This document shows, in pieces, positions 62,801 to 64,000 of a DNA stretch of 64,000 nt; position 1 is the stretch's first letter; every line of letters starts with the position of its first letter. The DNA lies in contig NZ_LGEL01000020.1 of NCBI RefSeq assembly GCF_001636695.1, positions 1-64,000 of the forward strand. The letters run 5' to 3'. The position numbers and the translations under genes are program-made. The notes under the pieces were generated by a model. It was not told the DNA's origin. It was given only the letters and a program-made list of their open reading frames with translations, and did not search any database. Origin of the DNA: Pedobacter panaciterrae (GTDB lineage Bacteria > Bacteroidota > Bacteroidia > Sphingobacteriales > Sphingobacteriaceae).

Positions 62801-64000
62801 ATGACAAATTCAAGAAGAGATTTCATCAAAAATACAGGCTTAGTTAGCCTTGGGTTTCTAGGTTTAAATCGTTTTGCCGCCAATGCAGCATTCCTTGACC
62901 CAACAAATATCAAAAGCCTTGGCTTTGGCCCTCTTGTTCATAGAAAAGGAGATTTGCTCAGTCTACCAAAGGGCTTTTCAGCAAAAGTTATTTCAAAAAA
63001 GGGTGATCTTATGAGCGATGGTTTCTTCTCTCCTGGAAATCACGATGGAATGGGTGTTTTTAAGTGGAAGAACGATAAAGTGATGCTCATCAGAAATCAT
63101 GAGCTTACACCGGGATCGAATGGCTCAGGTCCTTTTGGCGCCGACAATAAGTTGCTTTCCAAAGCCAATCAAAACCACATTTACGATACTGGAAAAGGAG
63201 AAAGACTATGTGTTGGAGGAACCACAACAATGGTTTATGATGAAAAGAAACAACAAATTGAATTGGAATACCTTAGCCTTACCGGAACCATCAGAAACTG
63301 TGCCGGCGGTATTACACCATGGAATTCCTGGATTACCTGTGAAGAAACTGAATTAGGTTTTGGAGATGAGGATGGCTTTTTAGAAAAAGATCACGGATAT
63401 AATTTTGAGGTTTTTGCAAGCGATAAAATTGCCCTTACCCCTGCCGTTCCGATTAAACCAATGGGCCGTTTTGTTCATGAAGCAGTAGCAGTACATCCTA
63501 CTGCCGGTATTGTATACCAGACTGAAGACAGTGGAACAGGCGTATTTTACAGATACATTCCAAATTTTTTTGGTGAGCTTCATAAAGGAGGTAAACTTCA
63601 GGCTCTTGTTATCTCTGAATGGAAAAGTGCAGACACACGTAACTATAAAGATCTGAAGACCGACCGTTTCCCTGAGAAAAAATCATTTAAAACAGAATGG
63701 ATTGATCTTGATAACGTAGATGCTCCCGAAAATGACTTAAGGCTTCGCGCGTATCAAAAAGGTGCAGCCAGATTTTCTGCGGCCGAAGGGATATGGTATG
63801 GCAATAATGAACTGTTTTTTGCCTGTACTTCTGGTGGTAGAAATAGTAAAGGCCAAATATTCAGATATACCCCCAGTAAATATGAAGGTCAGCCTCTTGA
63901 AAAAGAGCACCCTGGTACATTAGAGTTATTTCTTGAACCTAATGACATCAATACTTTTCAAAATTGTGATAACCTGACCATTGCACCATGGGGAGATGTG
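62801..64000 (+). CDS. PhoX-like (DUF839) Tat-exported phosphatase, 3' end outside window
   Basis: Open frame of 400 codons to the window end with no stop. The N-terminus carries a twin-arginine signal (SRRDFIKNTG followed by a hydrophobic stretch), as expected for a cofactor-loaded periplasmic enzyme. The body matches PhoX/DUF839: FSPGNHDGMGVF, LIRNHEL, GGTTTMVYD, WNSWITCEET, MGRFVHEAVAVHP, VYQTEDSGTGVFYRYIP and CDNLTIAPWGDV at the edge. PhoX enzymes are Ca/Fe-dependent phosphomonoesterases. It follows SusD by 24 bp, suggesting the locus takes up and dephosphorylates an organic phosphate. Activity cannot be confirmed from a partial protein. Confidence 0.88.
   Translation, partial: MTNSRRDFIKNTGLVSLGFLGLNRFAANAAFLDPTNIKSLGFGPLVHRKGDLLSLPKGFSAKVISKKGDLMSDGFFSPGNHDGMGVFKWKNDKVMLIRNHELTPGSNGSGPFGADNKLLSKANQNHIYDTGKGERLCVGGTTTMVYDEKKQQIELEYLSLTGTIRNCAGGITPWNSWITCEETELGFGDEDGFLEKDHGYNFEVFASDKIALTPAVPIKPMGRFVHEAVAVHPTAGIVYQTEDSGTGVFYRYIPNFFGELHKGGKLQALVISEWKSADTRNYKDLKTDRFPEKKSFKTEWIDLDNVDAPENDLRLRAYQKGAARFSAAEGIWYGNNELFFACTSGGRNSKGQIFRYTPSKYEGQPLEKEHPGTLELFLEPNDINTFQNCDNLTIAPWGDV

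Overview
The window looks like chromosome from a Bacteroidota bacterium of the Sphingobacteriaceae, most like Pedobacter. The evidence is AT-rich DNA, several SusC/SusD and TonB-dependent receptors, FecI-type sigma / FecR anti-sigma pairs, lipoproteins with Bacteroidota-style lipoboxes, AraC regulators next to sugar genes, -7 boxes like TAnnTTTG, and almost no Shine-Dalgarno sequences. The family call is from protein character only; no rRNA, tRNA, CRISPR array or insertion sequence was seen. The first 21 bases are a leftover Nextera/Tn5 sequencing adapter, so base 1 is an assembly edge.

Layout. (1) 31-7177 (+): a surface-polysaccharide operon with an ABC-2 permease and ATPase, two GT4 glycosyltransferases, a Wzy-like membrane protein, a glycosyltransferase fused to an exosortase-like membrane domain, and a WcaF-like acetyltransferase. 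(2) 7830-13324 (-): a sugar-oxidation operon (ThuA/beta-propeller/HEAT/cupredoxin giant, epimerase, Gfo/Idh/MocA oxidoreductase, monoheme cytochrome c), with an AraC regulator divergent at 13446. (3) 14609-18224 (+): a double-glycine bacteriocin-like peptide with its HlyD adaptor and C39-peptidase ABC exporter, followed by a TetA-like MFS pump. (4) 19513-21184 (-): obg and adk. (5) 21567-26434: a second sugar-related block (GH5-like hydrolase, PhyH dioxygenase, AraC regulator, GxGYxYP protein).

(6) 26581-43900 (-): about 17 kb with an ECF sigma factor, FecR, an STN-type TonB receptor, two DUF4397-like lipoproteins, three fasciclin (FAS1) proteins, an Oar-like TonB receptor and an IPT/NHL lipoprotein, closed by a 21-bp terminator stem. 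It has two TonB receptors and no SusD, and is the strongest candidate for an uncharacterised system. (7) 44065-51995 (-): a carboxymuconolactone decarboxylase-like protein, then SusC, SusD and an M14 peptidase. These three are preceded by a 42-codon ORF ending in Cys-His-Cys-Cys and a terminator-like hairpin, which looks like a cysteine-sensing attenuator. (8) 52217-55772: a Ca2+/H+ antiporter-like protein, a TfoX-like protein, tyrA and an aminotransferase. (9) 56101-64000 (+): an ECF sigma factor, FecR, STN-SusC, SusD and a PhoX-like Tat-exported protein that runs off the window.

Recurring logic: three loci (bacteriocin, both FecI/FecR loci) have a hairpin between their first genes and the downstream transport genes, and a fourth (SusCD-peptidase) has one between a leader ORF and susC. 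All functions are read from sequence motifs; no searches were run.
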